Below the pieces are notes generated by a model. That model saw nothing but the letters and a program-made list of their open reading frames with translations, had not been told where the DNA came from and ran no database searches. This document shows, in pieces, positions 36,401 to 43,875 of a DNA stretch of 64,000 nucleotides. The position numbers were made by a program, and so were the translations under genes. Every line of letters begins with the position of its first letter. Position 1 is the stretch's first letter. The stretch comes from Thioalkalivibrio sp. ALJ21 (GTDB lineage: Bacteria > Pseudomonadota > Gammaproteobacteria > Ectothiorhodospirales > Ectothiorhodospiraceae), in NCBI RefSeq assembly GCF_000378605.1, contig NZ_KB905158.1, forward strand, positions 62,001 to 126,000, in the 5' to 3' direction.

Positions 36401-36426
36401 AAGAGAGCATCGCCGCAGCATCGTAA
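33397..36426 (+). CDS. traU: TraU (DotO/IcmB), VirB4-type conjugation ATPase
   Basis: At 1009 residues it has the length of DotO/IcmB. The N-terminal half is non-catalytic. The ATPase domain has Walker A FFAKPGMGKSVLSNA near residue 481, followed by PYVAVIDIGPSSHGLIKLLR, and Walker B VVYDEFHRTRK near 798 with the VirB4-like motif VQVAVLSQNVQDFDADM and ATNIFILGGANAAEIESIQ. The GPSSHG segment is typical of the IcmB family. It is a cytoplasmic hexamer that powers assembly and transfer. The start overlaps the upstream small gene by four bases. Confidence 0.95.
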   Translation: MSLLLRLTTALLSQQVHNSIALEDIADSHTFVCKDQSMMTLIMVSGLTKIPGDDEIEDTNAVIEQMFDTIFSKPGHSISWGFLQDPARTRSDVEYTMRAARKSAKAMGLDVGDIIDENVDVVSRLCVHEENYIAIWTHPSAIEPEILKMDAKKSAEAKKKIPFIYPDAPDPLKVVSDIYDSHRGVVSSVLASLEDADLVAREMEVHEAANTIRSQIDPSFTSHDWRPTLHGDRIHPRETDCDIPERDHSDMLWPRLDWQLARTPHDPVPHEPTYVRVGDVYYSPMLFELFPQDIHRFGVLFNRIRDAGIPWRITFHMQQGKGHDVTYKNLVTGFLAFLHKENKLIRREIEAMDDRILEGGSPIRMKAVVATWARNLEELKRNQAKLTRAVQSWGNPDLVHDVGSPSEALVSSSVGATFKCPATAAYPPSHDAAMFMPTSRAASSWETGAVMFRTQDDKIWPYQPGSSKQTTWIDLFFAKPGMGKSVLSNAILMGLAMKAGIKQLPYVAVIDIGPSSHGLIKLLRDNLPEGRKHEAVHHKMTMRAEDSVNPLDTQLGLRFPLPHERSFIVNLLTLLGTPVGREKPYENLPEMIGVIIDEAYAQKADPSTATRYHRGIDADVDKAMDEYLPDYDYDDKTTWWELVDALFQRGLPLEAKKAQRHAVPLIGDLGSIASQSPTVSDMYGEKAGVFTSGAGGEPLNQAFSRMMSSVVREFPLFSRPTTTDFSSARVAAIDLNDVAPSGSDNADRQTAVMYMLARRLLASDYYLVYDHLRLFPEEYQKYHEKRIREISESDRRVVYDEFHRTRKALAVRQQVALDMREGRKWNVQVAVLSQNVQDFDADMVRMATNIFILGGANAAEIESIQDIFGLSRTELNLMKNNYIHGPKAGGSSMIFRHQTKTGWNYQLLKFAKGPMELWAFSTTSEDAKLRDEMGRRIGDKEARRALAARFPSGSAKNEIEKRMDSDNQSEAGYQKKSESIIGDLADEVIEWWHTEQHRMQVKESIAAAS

Positions 36427-36463
36427 CCTGAGCGCTACCCAGGACTAACCAAGGACACAGCTG

Positions 36464-37807
36464 ATGCACTTCACTCTGGGAGTCGATGCGCACGCGAAGA
36501 AGCGGGGGCAGATCGAGACCGTTGGATGGGACTTCGAGACCGTGGTCAATCCGCACATGCTCATTATGGGGATGAGTGGTGCGGGCAAGACCCACACGAT
36601 CCGCTCGATCATTCGCGGGATGCTGAACACATCCGAGGGAATGACCCGGATGCCTCGCGTTCATCTGTTCGACGTGCACGGCGACCTTGCCAGCCCAAAG
36701 GCGTCTAGTGCGCGGATCTCGGAGCAGTCCCCATACGGGCTGAATCCATTGAAGATTAATCCGGACCCTCATTTCGGGGGGCCCCGGAAGCAGATCCAGT
36801 TTTTCCTCGACACCATTAATCGGTCTACGCGCCGAATGGGTGACCGGCAGGAGGCTTGTCTGCGTAGCATTTTGGTCGACCTCTACGCCGCGAACGGTTT
36901 CTACCTGGACAAGGTGGAGAGCTGGAAGCTGGATGATGGGCGGTCGCGCAAGTACCCGAAGAAACACCCAACGCTTCATGACGCCCAGCGTTTCGCGTAC
37001 CACAAGCTGAAGTCCCTGTATCTCGGTGGCGACAACAAGGCCACTGCTTCACTTGAGCAGCTCAACAAGAAAGTCGCCAAGCTGAATCGACTCAGAAAAC
37101 CGGACCCGAACGGAGAAATCGAGCCTGAAGACCTCGACAAGACCAAGGCCGAAGTGATCGATACCTATTCGCAGTATGTCGAATCGATCACCACTGGGCG
37201 CGAGCTAGAGCAGTACATCCGCTACGGCTCCAAGGATGTCCTGAGGTCCATTTCCGACCGCCTAGAGAACCTTGCTGCCTCGGGCATCTTCAAGAACGAG
37301 ACCCCTCCCTTTGATGATCGCGTCCCAGTCTGGCACTACGACATGACAGCGATCTCGAACGCGGAGCAGAAGATGTTCACGCTGTTTCGCCTCCAGGAGG
37401 TGATGGAGGAGGCGTACACCAGGGGGCCGACTAAGGATCTCGTCGACATCGTTGTCATCGATGAGGCGCATCGCTATATGTCCGGGGATTCCGAGAACAT
37501 TATCGACACGATCGCGAAGGAAGGGCGGAAGTTTGGGGTTGGTCTGATGGCCGCGAGTCAGTCCCCGAGCCATTTCACCGACGACTTCCTTTCGTCTGTG
37601 GCCACAAAAATCATTCTCGGCCTTGATGAAATGCACTGGTCTACGGGCGCGCGCAAGCTCAGGATCGACGAGAAGCTCATGACTATGGTGATCCCTCGTC
37701 GCCGCCTTCTGGTCCAGGTTAAGCGCTCGACCACCACGCAGAATCGTTATCACCTCACGCTTCCGCCGCAGGAGCAGAACGCTTCAGGCGTGGCCTCTGG
37801 GTCGTGA
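36464..37807 (+). CDS. HerA/VirB4-like AAA ATPase
   Basis: A 447-residue ATPase with Walker A MGMSGAGKTHTIRSIIRG at about 36-53, a following LFDVHGDLAS (strand 2 Asp), Walker B LVDIVVIDEAHRYMSGDSE near 328-342, and the sensor region GVGLMAASQSPSHFTDDF. This is the FtsK/HerA class with a DUF87-like core and no membrane helix. It is not TrbC/DotL, whose N-terminal membrane helices are missing. It lies 37 bases after traU in the same operon. It could process or translocate DNA before transfer; IncI plasmids have no obvious counterpart here. Confidence 0.82.
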   Translation: MHFTLGVDAHAKKRGQIETVGWDFETVVNPHMLIMGMSGAGKTHTIRSIIRGMLNTSEGMTRMPRVHLFDVHGDLASPKASSARISEQSPYGLNPLKINPDPHFGGPRKQIQFFLDTINRSTRRMGDRQEACLRSILVDLYAANGFYLDKVESWKLDDGRSRKYPKKHPTLHDAQRFAYHKLKSLYLGGDNKATASLEQLNKKVAKLNRLRKPDPNGEIEPEDLDKTKAEVIDTYSQYVESITTGRELEQYIRYGSKDVLRSISDRLENLAASGIFKNETPPFDDRVPVWHYDMTAISNAEQKMFTLFRLQEVMEEAYTRGPTKDLVDIVVIDEAHRYMSGDSENIIDTIAKEGRKFGVGLMAASQSPSHFTDDFLSSVATKIILGLDEMHWSTGARKLRIDEKLMTMVIPRRRLLVQVKRSTTTQNRYHLTLPPQEQNASGVASGS

Positions 37808-37813
37808 CGCCCC

Positions 37814-38935
37814 ATGGCACCCGCTGGTAGCGAGGGACCCCTTGAGATCTGCCGCGAGTCGATAGCGCGGGGGCTTTCAGCATTTCGTCCCGATGCCAAT
37901 CCTTTCCCGTGCTCGGATCCGGACGACCTCTTCATCGAGATCCTTGACCGGCGGCGTGAAGCTGACGATGGCGATCTTTTTACGCCGCTCCCCGCAGGTA
38001 TCCCGATCCTCACCTCGTTCTCTCATACTCTTCTCAGGGTCAGCCGAAAAGGGTGGAAATCGAAGAGGATCGTGCTCTGGAACAGCCTGGGGCAATGCCC
38101 GGAGGCAGTGGCGTTTTCTCCGGGGCTGTTCGGCGAAGGGCTAATCCACGGCTTCCAGGCAGCTCGCGTCAACGCAACGCCGAAAGAAGGTGGGGCCGCC
38201 TGGTCCTGGTCACCGAACCGACCGGCATTGGGCGATGGTTTGCGCTTCTGCGTGATTGACCGCTCGACTTACCTTCACCCCATTTCCAGGGCAAAGATGG
38301 GCCCCGGCTGCCTGGCCGGACTCCCCGAAGCTGAAAGCTTTTCAGAGCAAGCCAAACCACTGCCGGATGCTTCAGACCGCATCTTCAGCTCGGACACGAA
38401 GAGGGGGCGGGGCTGGTTATCAATTGACCTTGACGAGCACCAGGCTCAGTTCGCCGCAGGTGCTTCAAATCATCTTGGACGGTCGGTCGACTTCGTTCTC
38501 GCCTTGAGCGACAAGGCTGACTTACAGGCCGTTTGCCAGGCGAATGGAGCCCGAACAGAGCCGTCGTTCCTGGAGGAGTGCGCGAAGGCCCTGGGCTTCC
38601 TCCTGACACAAAAAGACGCGCAGATCGCCAGGCAGAGTTATCGGACCTCAATTCCTTGGGCGCTTTATGCGGACTCCCTGAATTGGATCCTGCAGCGGTC
38701 TCGGGCTCCTTCAGAGACCGTACTCCGCAAGTGTCTGCGTGGATTGCACGGGACCCGCGTTTCCTCGGGGCGCAATGCCAATGAAGAAATCGAGGCGATC
38801 GAGCGATCCCTCTCCGCGCTTCGCTCCGAGATTGACCGCGTGATTGGTCCGGCGGCGAATATGCCGATCACAAGGAGCGAGCTCTCGACGCTGATTGGAA
38901 CCGGGATCGACACGGTCGACGAGTTGCTTACCTAG
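37814..38935 (+). CDS. Hypothetical protein ending the conjugation operon
   Basis: A 373-residue soluble protein starting six bases after the HerA-like gene. The middle part contains IVLWNSLGQCPEAVAFSPGL and FSSDTKRGRGWLSIDLDEHQ; the C-terminus has helices with ANEEIEAIERSLSALRSEID, a likely coiled coil. No signal peptide, membrane segment or known domain. Tight coupling to the ATPase gene suggests a shared role, which I cannot define. Confidence 0.72.
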   Translation: MAPAGSEGPLEICRESIARGLSAFRPDANPFPCSDPDDLFIEILDRRREADDGDLFTPLPAGIPILTSFSHTLLRVSRKGWKSKRIVLWNSLGQCPEAVAFSPGLFGEGLIHGFQAARVNATPKEGGAAWSWSPNRPALGDGLRFCVIDRSTYLHPISRAKMGPGCLAGLPEAESFSEQAKPLPDASDRIFSSDTKRGRGWLSIDLDEHQAQFAAGASNHLGRSVDFVLALSDKADLQAVCQANGARTEPSFLEECAKALGFLLTQKDAQIARQSYRTSIPWALYADSLNWILQRSRAPSETVLRKCLRGLHGTRVSSGRNANEEIEAIERSLSALRSEIDRVIGPAANMPITRSELSTLIGTGIDTVDELLT

Positions 38936-38970
38936 GCCTCGAACCCGACAGACACAGGGCAGCACGATAC

Positions 38971-39543
38971 ATGATCACCGACAAAGACAACGAGCTTGCC
39001 TTCAAGGCTCATGCGGGTACGCCTCAGTGGGCGGACGGCCCCTCACAGATCACGAATCTCGGCACCTATTTGCTGATGCTAGCCCTCTTTGGGTTGGCCT
39101 TCTACGCCAGCTCTGCGTGGCCTGCTGAGTGGGTCGCTGACACCCTGCCATTCACGGGGGTCACCGAGAATCATGTTGCCGTGGTTTACTCCGGCCTGAT
39201 TCTGGCGCCTTTGACGTGGGCCTTTTGGTGCTACCTGGTCGTGTACTTCACTCGGTACACCGTGACGGATCAGAAGATCCTCAAGAGGGTCGGCGTCCTC
39301 AATGTGCAGATCGACTACGTCGAGCTCTATCGAGTCAAAGACTACCAGCTGCAGAAGCCCTTGCTGCTCAGGATCTTCGGCCTGGGGACGGTCCGAGTCC
39401 AGACGTCCGATCGGTCAAGGCCGCTATTTCACCTCGTCGGGATCCGAGATTCCGAGAACGTGGGGATGTCGATTCGTACGCTGTCTGAGGCTAAGCGCCT
39501 CGAGCGTGGGGTGCGGGAGCTGGATGTGTCTTCGGCCGGCTAA
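38971..39543 (+). CDS. Membrane protein with bacterial PH domain
   Basis: The 190-residue protein has two transmembrane helices (LGTYLLMLALFGLAFYASSA near 30-50; VVYSGLILAPLTWAFWCYLV near 70-92) followed by a bacterial PH-like domain: YFTRYTVTDQKILKRVGVLN, then VELYRVKDYQLQKPLLLRIF and GTVRVQTSD. This is the YdbS/YdbT-like (DUF304) pattern. Such proteins sit in the inner membrane with the PH domain in the cytoplasm. Entry exclusion or membrane organisation are possible roles because it follows the transfer operon; this is inference. Confidence 0.78.
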   Translation: MITDKDNELAFKAHAGTPQWADGPSQITNLGTYLLMLALFGLAFYASSAWPAEWVADTLPFTGVTENHVAVVYSGLILAPLTWAFWCYLVVYFTRYTVTDQKILKRVGVLNVQIDYVELYRVKDYQLQKPLLLRIFGLGTVRVQTSDRSRPLFHLVGIRDSENVGMSIRTLSEAKRLERGVRELDVSSAG

Positions 39544-39567
39544 GAAGGCGGGGTGAGCGAGATCCCG

Positions 39568-40104
39568 CTAGATCTCCTGGATGGGGGACTCTCTCGCTTG
39601 CTGCATATCCTCGCTTGCTGCGACCTGCAGGATTTCCCTGGCTGATGGATTCCGCCTCATAGCGTTCATGCTGCGCAGGCCGGTGACGATGGCAGGCAGA
39701 GCCAGGAACGAAACCAGCCATGTGGTGATCGCCCCCAAGGCCAACACAATTCCGACCACGGCCAGAGACAGCCACGAATTTCTCGCGTTTTTCGACTTGT
39801 AAGCCTGGACCAGGCCGGTCTCAAAGATCCCCTCATGCGGCGTCTTGACGCCGCATATCACCTTCTCCCCGCCGCCCATGCGCGCAACGATCAAGCGCAA
39901 CTCCTGATGCTTCTGCGGCCGCCATATGTCGCTCTTTACCTTTGCGTTTTTTATGACCGTCGAGGTGAAGCCTTTCCCCCCTCCATTACTGAGGATAACC
40001 TCCTCTAGATGGGTCACTTCCGAGCTTTCCTTTGCGCCCACCGCGCTTTCGAAAGTTCCGATAACCAGCTCAACGGACCCAGGCTTTAGCTCGCTGTACG
40101 TCAT
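39568..40104 (-). CDS. Small membrane protein of unknown function
   Basis: The 178-residue product starts at ATG 40104, with AGGGG upstream; a longer frame to 40308 runs into the AT-rich promoter and is not credible. The N-terminal 100 residues are soluble (MTYSELKPGSVELVIGTFES; EVILSNGGGKGFTSTVIKN; LRLIVARMGGGEKVICGVKT) and two hydrophobic helices follow (WLSLAVVGIVLALGAI; WLVSFLALPAIVTGL), then a charged tail. It is convergent with the PH-domain gene, with a 24-base gap. Its upstream element is shared with the gene at 56042. Confidence 0.7.
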   Translation of the reverse strand: MTYSELKPGSVELVIGTFESAVGAKESSEVTHLEEVILSNGGGKGFTSTVIKNAKVKSDIWRPQKHQELRLIVARMGGGEKVICGVKTPHEGIFETGLVQAYKSKNARNSWLSLAVVGIVLALGAITTWLVSFLALPAIVTGLRSMNAMRRNPSAREILQVAASEDMQQARESPIQEI

Positions 40105-40124
40105 TGACCAACCCCTGCACATTT

Positions 40125-40143
40125 GTGATATTATTATTTCATT
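40125..40143 (-). promoter_or_regulatory. AT-rich promoter element shared with the gene at 56042
   Basis: GTGATATTATTATTTCATT (plus strand) differs at two positions from GTAATATTATTGTTTCATT at 56068-56086. Both lie 21-26 bases upstream of the ATG of a minus-strand gene for a small membrane protein, and both give TAATAT as a possible -10 on that strand. Confidence 0.5.
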
Positions 40144-40213
40144 GATATTATGCTCTTTAAGCATTCTATCATTCGTTTGTGGTCCCGTCTGTGCATCGAT
40201 AAATGGAGGCCCC

Positions 40214-40696
40214 TTGCCTGTTCGGGTGACGCTTAAGCAAGCCATGAAAAATGGCTGGATATCGGACGAGGACAAGCCCTCCAAAACGGGGGCTGATCGC
40301 TCACTCAAGCGGGGCCTGAAAAGTGACTTGGCGTCTCCGCTGCTGAGTCATGAGCCGCAGGCCATCCTGTGGAGGTGCATGGCGGGCAGGTGGCCGGATC
40401 TCGTAGGGAAGGGGCTCTTGGTTTGGGAGGCGGAAGGCCTCATTGAGGGGCGCAAGTTCCGGGTGGATATCGCGCTTCAGGCGCCCCGAATAAATCTCGC
40501 GATCGAACTCGATGGCTGGCAGTTCCACGGGAAGCACAAGGCGGGGTTTCATCGTGACCGCATGAAATCCCGACTTCTGGTCCTGAACGGCTGGACCCCT
40601 TTTCCCTTTGCGGCGAAGGAAATTTTGAAGGACCCCGAAGGCTCCGTTGACCTCATTGAGCAGGCGGGCTGGGGAAGCGTAAGGAAGAGAAGATGA
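40214..40696 (+). CDS. DUF559/Vsr-like PD-(D/E)XK nuclease
   Basis: A 160-residue protein. The stretch GRKFRVDIALQAPRINLAIE followed by LDGWQFHGKHKAGFHRDRMK and LVLNGWTPFPF matches the small Vsr/DUF559 endonuclease fold, with Asp in FRVDIAL and Glu-Leu-Asp in AIELDG as catalytic acids. GGAGG lies five bases before TTG 40214; GTG 40226 is an alternative, and the long N-terminal extension of the frame overlaps the AT-rich promoter. It overlaps recJ by four bases (ATGA), so nuclease and exonuclease are produced together, suggesting a repair or defence role. Confidence 0.75.
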   Translation: MPVRVTLKQAMKNGWISDEDKPSKTGADRSLKRGLKSDLASPLLSHEPQAILWRCMAGRWPDLVGKGLLVWEAEGLIEGRKFRVDIALQAPRINLAIELDGWQFHGKHKAGFHRDRMKSRLLVLNGWTPFPFAAKEILKDPEGSVDLIEQAGWGSVRKRR

Positions 40697-42474
40697 TGCT
40701 GCAGCCGCAGGTGACGGAACGACCCCTTGACCACGATCGGTTGAGAGCGGCCAAAGCGCTGGGATTCTCCCCGGCCGTGACGTCCGTTCTTGCCCGCAGG
40801 GCAACGGCAGCGGGCGTCGAGCCCGACAGTCTGGTGAACCTCTCCCTGAGGAACCTCGAGGACCCGTCAGGGCTTTCCGATATCTCCCAAGCCGCTGGAC
40901 GGATTGCGCATGCCATCGCGCAGGGCGAGGTGATTGGCCTGGAGACTGATCATGACGTGGACGGGACTTCGTCGCACGCTGTCATGCATCGGGCCCTAAC
41001 AAAAGCCTTCGGCCACCCGGAGCACTTGATCCGCCATTACATTGGCCTCCGCCTGCACGAGGGGTACGGGATCTCTGACTCGCTTTGCGATCGGATCCTG
41101 AATGACTCGCCGCGTCCGTCGCTGATCATCACGGCAGATAACGGCTCGAGCGATGAAGACCGAATCGCCCGCATGAAGGCGGAGGGCGGGATCGACACCG
41201 TGGTCACCGACCATCACGGAATGGAGGATGGATTGGGGCCGCCCAGCGCATTTGCGTGCGTCAGCCCCTTGCACCGGGAATCGAAATACTCTGATCGCGC
41301 AATTGCCGGCGTCATGGTGGCCTGGTTGCTCATGGTCGAGACCCGCAGGTGCATGATCACCCGGGGCCTCCTCCCCGGGGATGCCCCCAAGCTCGGGACG
41401 TTGCTTGATTACGTATCGGTAGGCACCGTGGCCGATTGCGTCAGCTTGTCCCGCAGCCAGAACAATCGAATTGTGATCCGGGCTGGGCTCAGCCAGATCA
41501 ATTCCAATCGGCGGCGCGTGTGCTGGGATCCTTTGATCGCTGCGAATCAGGAGGCAGGGGGCGGAGCGCCCATTCGGGCTGAGGATCTGGCCTTCAAGGT
41601 GGGTCCGCGGATCAATGCGGTCGGGCGGCTGGATGACGCCATGAAGGCGGTGACGTTCTTTCTGTCCGAGGAGCCGTCCAGCGCCAGCGATGGCTACGAC
41701 CTTCTGTCCACCATGAACTCCGAGCGCCAGCGAATCGAGAGGGGCCTCACGGAGGTCGCGTTAGCGATGGCGCATCACCAGCACGATCAAGGCCGAAAGC
41801 TGTTTGTGCTCCTTCTTGAAAGCGGGCATGCAGGGGTTCACGGCATCGTTGCAAGCCGCGTTGTGGAGGCGTTCGGGCATCCAGTGATCTGCCTTTCGCC
41901 CCACGCGGGCAACCCGGACCTCCTCGCGGGGTCCTGCCGCAGCGTCCCCGGATTTGATATGCGGGAAGCTCTCTCGCGAATCGCAAACCACCGTCCGAAT
42001 CTGCTAACGAAATTCGGAGGGCACCCTGGGGCGGCCGGTTTGACGCTACCGCGCGATCATGCCCAGGAGTTTATCGAGCTATCAGAGGTGCTTGCGCGCC
42101 CGATGATGAGCGGCGCCACTTTGGGCCCCGTGCTCGAACATGATGGAGATCTCGATCCGAACGAGATCTCCACCAACCTGGTGAATGAGCTCTCAAGCCT
42201 TGAGCCATTCGGGCGTGAATTTGAGCCGCCGGTTTTCCGTTCGGTGATGAAGGTGGCCACTTTGCGCTCGATGGGGGCAGAGGGTAAGCACTGGCAGCTG
42301 GGTGTTGAGGCCGGAGTGGGTGGCACCATCCGAGGGGTCTGGTTTGGTGCTGGTACCGAGCCTCCCGCGGAGGAGGGGCAGGCGTATGCCTTCCTTTACA
42401 CGCCTTCGATCAACCACTGGAAGGGATACCAGAACCTCCAGGTGGTGATCCGAGGGATTGATCCGTCCATCTAA
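40693..42474 (+). CDS. recJ: RecJ-like single-strand DNA exonuclease
   Basis: The 593-residue protein has the DHH-family motifs: TDHDVDGTSSHAV near residue 85, ITADNGSSDEDRI near 153, VVTDHHGMED near 171, and further AGVMVAWLLMVE and LDYVSVGTVADCVSL. The C-terminal DHHA1 domain contains GGHPGAAGLTLP near 441, and the segment NAVGRLDDAMKAV is typical of RecJ. Length is close to E. coli RecJ (577 residues). It degrades single-stranded DNA 5'-3' in recombination and mismatch repair. Note HDVDG where RecJ usually has DYDADG: the first aspartate of the metal site is replaced by His, preceded by Asp in TDHD. It ends convergent with the next gene, overlapping it by four bases. Confidence 0.9.
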   Translation: MMLQPQVTERPLDHDRLRAAKALGFSPAVTSVLARRATAAGVEPDSLVNLSLRNLEDPSGLSDISQAAGRIAHAIAQGEVIGLETDHDVDGTSSHAVMHRALTKAFGHPEHLIRHYIGLRLHEGYGISDSLCDRILNDSPRPSLIITADNGSSDEDRIARMKAEGGIDTVVTDHHGMEDGLGPPSAFACVSPLHRESKYSDRAIAGVMVAWLLMVETRRCMITRGLLPGDAPKLGTLLDYVSVGTVADCVSLSRSQNNRIVIRAGLSQINSNRRRVCWDPLIAANQEAGGGAPIRAEDLAFKVGPRINAVGRLDDAMKAVTFFLSEEPSSASDGYDLLSTMNSERQRIERGLTEVALAMAHHQHDQGRKLFVLLLESGHAGVHGIVASRVVEAFGHPVICLSPHAGNPDLLAGSCRSVPGFDMREALSRIANHRPNLLTKFGGHPGAAGLTLPRDHAQEFIELSEVLARPMMSGATLGPVLEHDGDLDPNEISTNLVNELSSLEPFGREFEPPVFRSVMKVATLRSMGAEGKHWQLGVEAGVGGTIRGVWFGAGTEPPAEEGQAYAFLYTPSINHWKGYQNLQVVIRGIDPSI

Positions 42475-43421
42475 GGCTTGGGCAGCCCCATCTTCCGGGC
42501 TGCTTCCTCGTTCACCTCTTTTGCGCTAGGGCTGCGCGCCTTGCGCGTCGACCGCTGAATGCCGACCATCATCTGCTTTCCGATGGACAGGGACTCCTTG
42601 CCCGGCTCAGCGGGACCGTGCGCCTCGACATGGCGGCAGAGGATTTCGTGTTTTGTGTGGGCCTGCGCTCGACTGAGCTCAGCCTTAAATCCCTTGTTAG
42701 CCTGGAAGGTCGCGACATCTTTGTCGGGCGCATCCACAACCTCATCCCATACCTCATCCCAATGTTTACCTCCGGGGGCCTTCTCAATACGGAATCGGCC
42801 ACACCCCTCGATCTCCAGGGATTGATTGGTGATGAGGTTGCTCATCCAGAGGGCTTGAACAACCTGGACAAGATCCTGGGCGCCGACGCGCGTCATGTTC
42901 ATCCGAGCCCGCAAGGTGTCGACTAGAGATGCTTCACTCGAAATGGCCGCCACGGGGGCCGCATTAAGAGCTTCCGTGAAGGACACCGTTTCATCGTCTT
43001 TGTGGTAGAGCTTCTGGTCGCGCATCGACTTGGAGAAGTTGCGCTTCCTTTTCGACTCCATCGACTTCTTGAATCCTTGGGATGGCTCGAAATGAAGGGT
43101 TGTCTGGAGCCGAGTGGTTTTTCTCCGGCTCGCTCTGGTGTCAGCATCTTGAGACCACGGGCCGAGGTTCAGTCCGCCACTCAGATGCATTGGCCCCTCG
43201 AGCGGTCCAGACTGGTTTTTGACGGGTGTGATCACCCCGATTGCTCCGAGGTGGACTGCACGGCCGCCGACAAGCTCGTGCTTGATGGCGTTCACAACCC
43301 CCGCGTGCAGGTTCCTCGCCTCCAGTCGAGACACCCCGTATCGCTCGGCGAGCACCTTTTCGACCTCATTCCTCGCTTTGGTTGTCGGGTCGGAGGGCCC
43401 CCCGTCCTTCTCCTTGGGCAT
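42471..43421 (-). CDS. Protein with two HU/IHF-like domains
   Basis: The 316-residue basic protein contains two copies of the HU-like fold. Copy 1 (residues about 15-120) has KVLAERYGVSRLEARNLHAG, VNAIKHELVGGRAVHLGAIG and LHFEPSQGFKKSM. Copy 2 (about 160-265) has LVDTLRARMNMTRVGAQDLV, then LEIEGCGRFRIEKAPGG and FQANKGFKAEL. In each, two helices are followed by a strand with a G-x-G/F turn and a C-terminal 'F-x-x-x-x-G-F-K' end as in HU/IHF. HU proteins normally act as dimers, so this may be a fused pseudo-dimer that bends plasmid DNA. Lys/Arg-rich linkers follow. Confidence 0.72.
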   Translation of the reverse strand: MPKEKDGGPSDPTTKARNEVEKVLAERYGVSRLEARNLHAGVVNAIKHELVGGRAVHLGAIGVITPVKNQSGPLEGPMHLSGGLNLGPWSQDADTRASRRKTTRLQTTLHFEPSQGFKKSMESKRKRNFSKSMRDQKLYHKDDETVSFTEALNAAPVAAISSEASLVDTLRARMNMTRVGAQDLVQVVQALWMSNLITNQSLEIEGCGRFRIEKAPGGKHWDEVWDEVVDAPDKDVATFQANKGFKAELSRAQAHTKHEILCRHVEAHGPAEPGKESLSIGKQMMVGIQRSTRKARSPSAKEVNEEAARKMGLPKP

Positions 43422-43440
43422 TCTCGATACCGTGCTTTAG

Positions 43441-43470
43441 TTGACCATTGAGAGCCATAAGTAGTATCGT
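43441..43470 (+). promoter_or_regulatory. Promoter for the 43483 operon
   Basis: TTGACC (43441-43446) and TATCGT (43465-43470) are 18 bases apart. The first ATG, at 43483, is only 13 bases downstream of the -10, so the transcript would be nearly leaderless; the next in-frame ATG is at 43504. Neither has a ribosome binding site. Confidence 0.55.
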
Positions 43471-43482
43471 GTATTCACTTAC

Positions 43483-43875
43483 ATGTCCAGCCCGGCTATT
43501 TCCATGAACCCCTCCAGAAAGCGCTTTGACCCGTTCTCTCGTCTGTTCCTCGACACCGTCCTCACCAGCGTTATCGTATTAGGTACGGTATGTGCAGGCG
43601 TATGGATGGCCTTCAGGGGGCCGGAGTCGGTCCTGTTCGGGTGGCTGTTATGGGTCCCCGTGGCGGCATTGACCGTGACGGCGGGAGAGCTGGTTCTGCG
43701 TCGGCGGTTTTGGCCGCAAGGCCAGATCCCGGAAGCGTGGAGCGAGCGCATTAAAACGATCTGCTTCCCCGGCCTTGGCATCTTGGCGGGCTACTGGATG
43801 GTGTTCTCTGGCCTGTACGCAGCTATTGCTGGGGCGACCCTGTATTTCGTTGCATCCCAGGGCGTCGCGTCGTGA
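43483..43875 (+). CDS. Small polytopic membrane protein
   Basis: A 130-residue protein with hydrophobic helices at about 22-45 (FLDTVLTSVIVLGTVCAGVW), 50-70 (VLFGWLLWVPVAALTVTAGE) and 95-125 (FPGLGILAGYWMVFSGLYAA). There is no signal peptide. If ATG 43504 is used the protein has 123 residues. It overlaps the next gene by four bases (GTGA). It opens a run of genes for a TIM-barrel enzyme, a phosphatase and the Arg-tailed proteins. Function unknown. Confidence 0.65.
   Translation: MSSPAISMNPSRKRFDPFSRLFLDTVLTSVIVLGTVCAGVWMAFRGPESVLFGWLLWVPVAALTVTAGELVLRRRFWPQGQIPEAWSERIKTICFPGLGILAGYWMVFSGLYAAIAGATLYFVASQGVAS

Noticed and set aside
36464-37807. TrbC/DotL coupling protein
   Set aside because: There are no N-terminal membrane helices and the Walker region matches HerA-type ATPases better.
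39926-40213. N-terminal extension of the DUF559-like nuclease to 39926
   Set aside because: It overlaps the divergent membrane gene and the AT-rich promoter and has unusual composition; GGAGG before TTG 40214 marks a better start.
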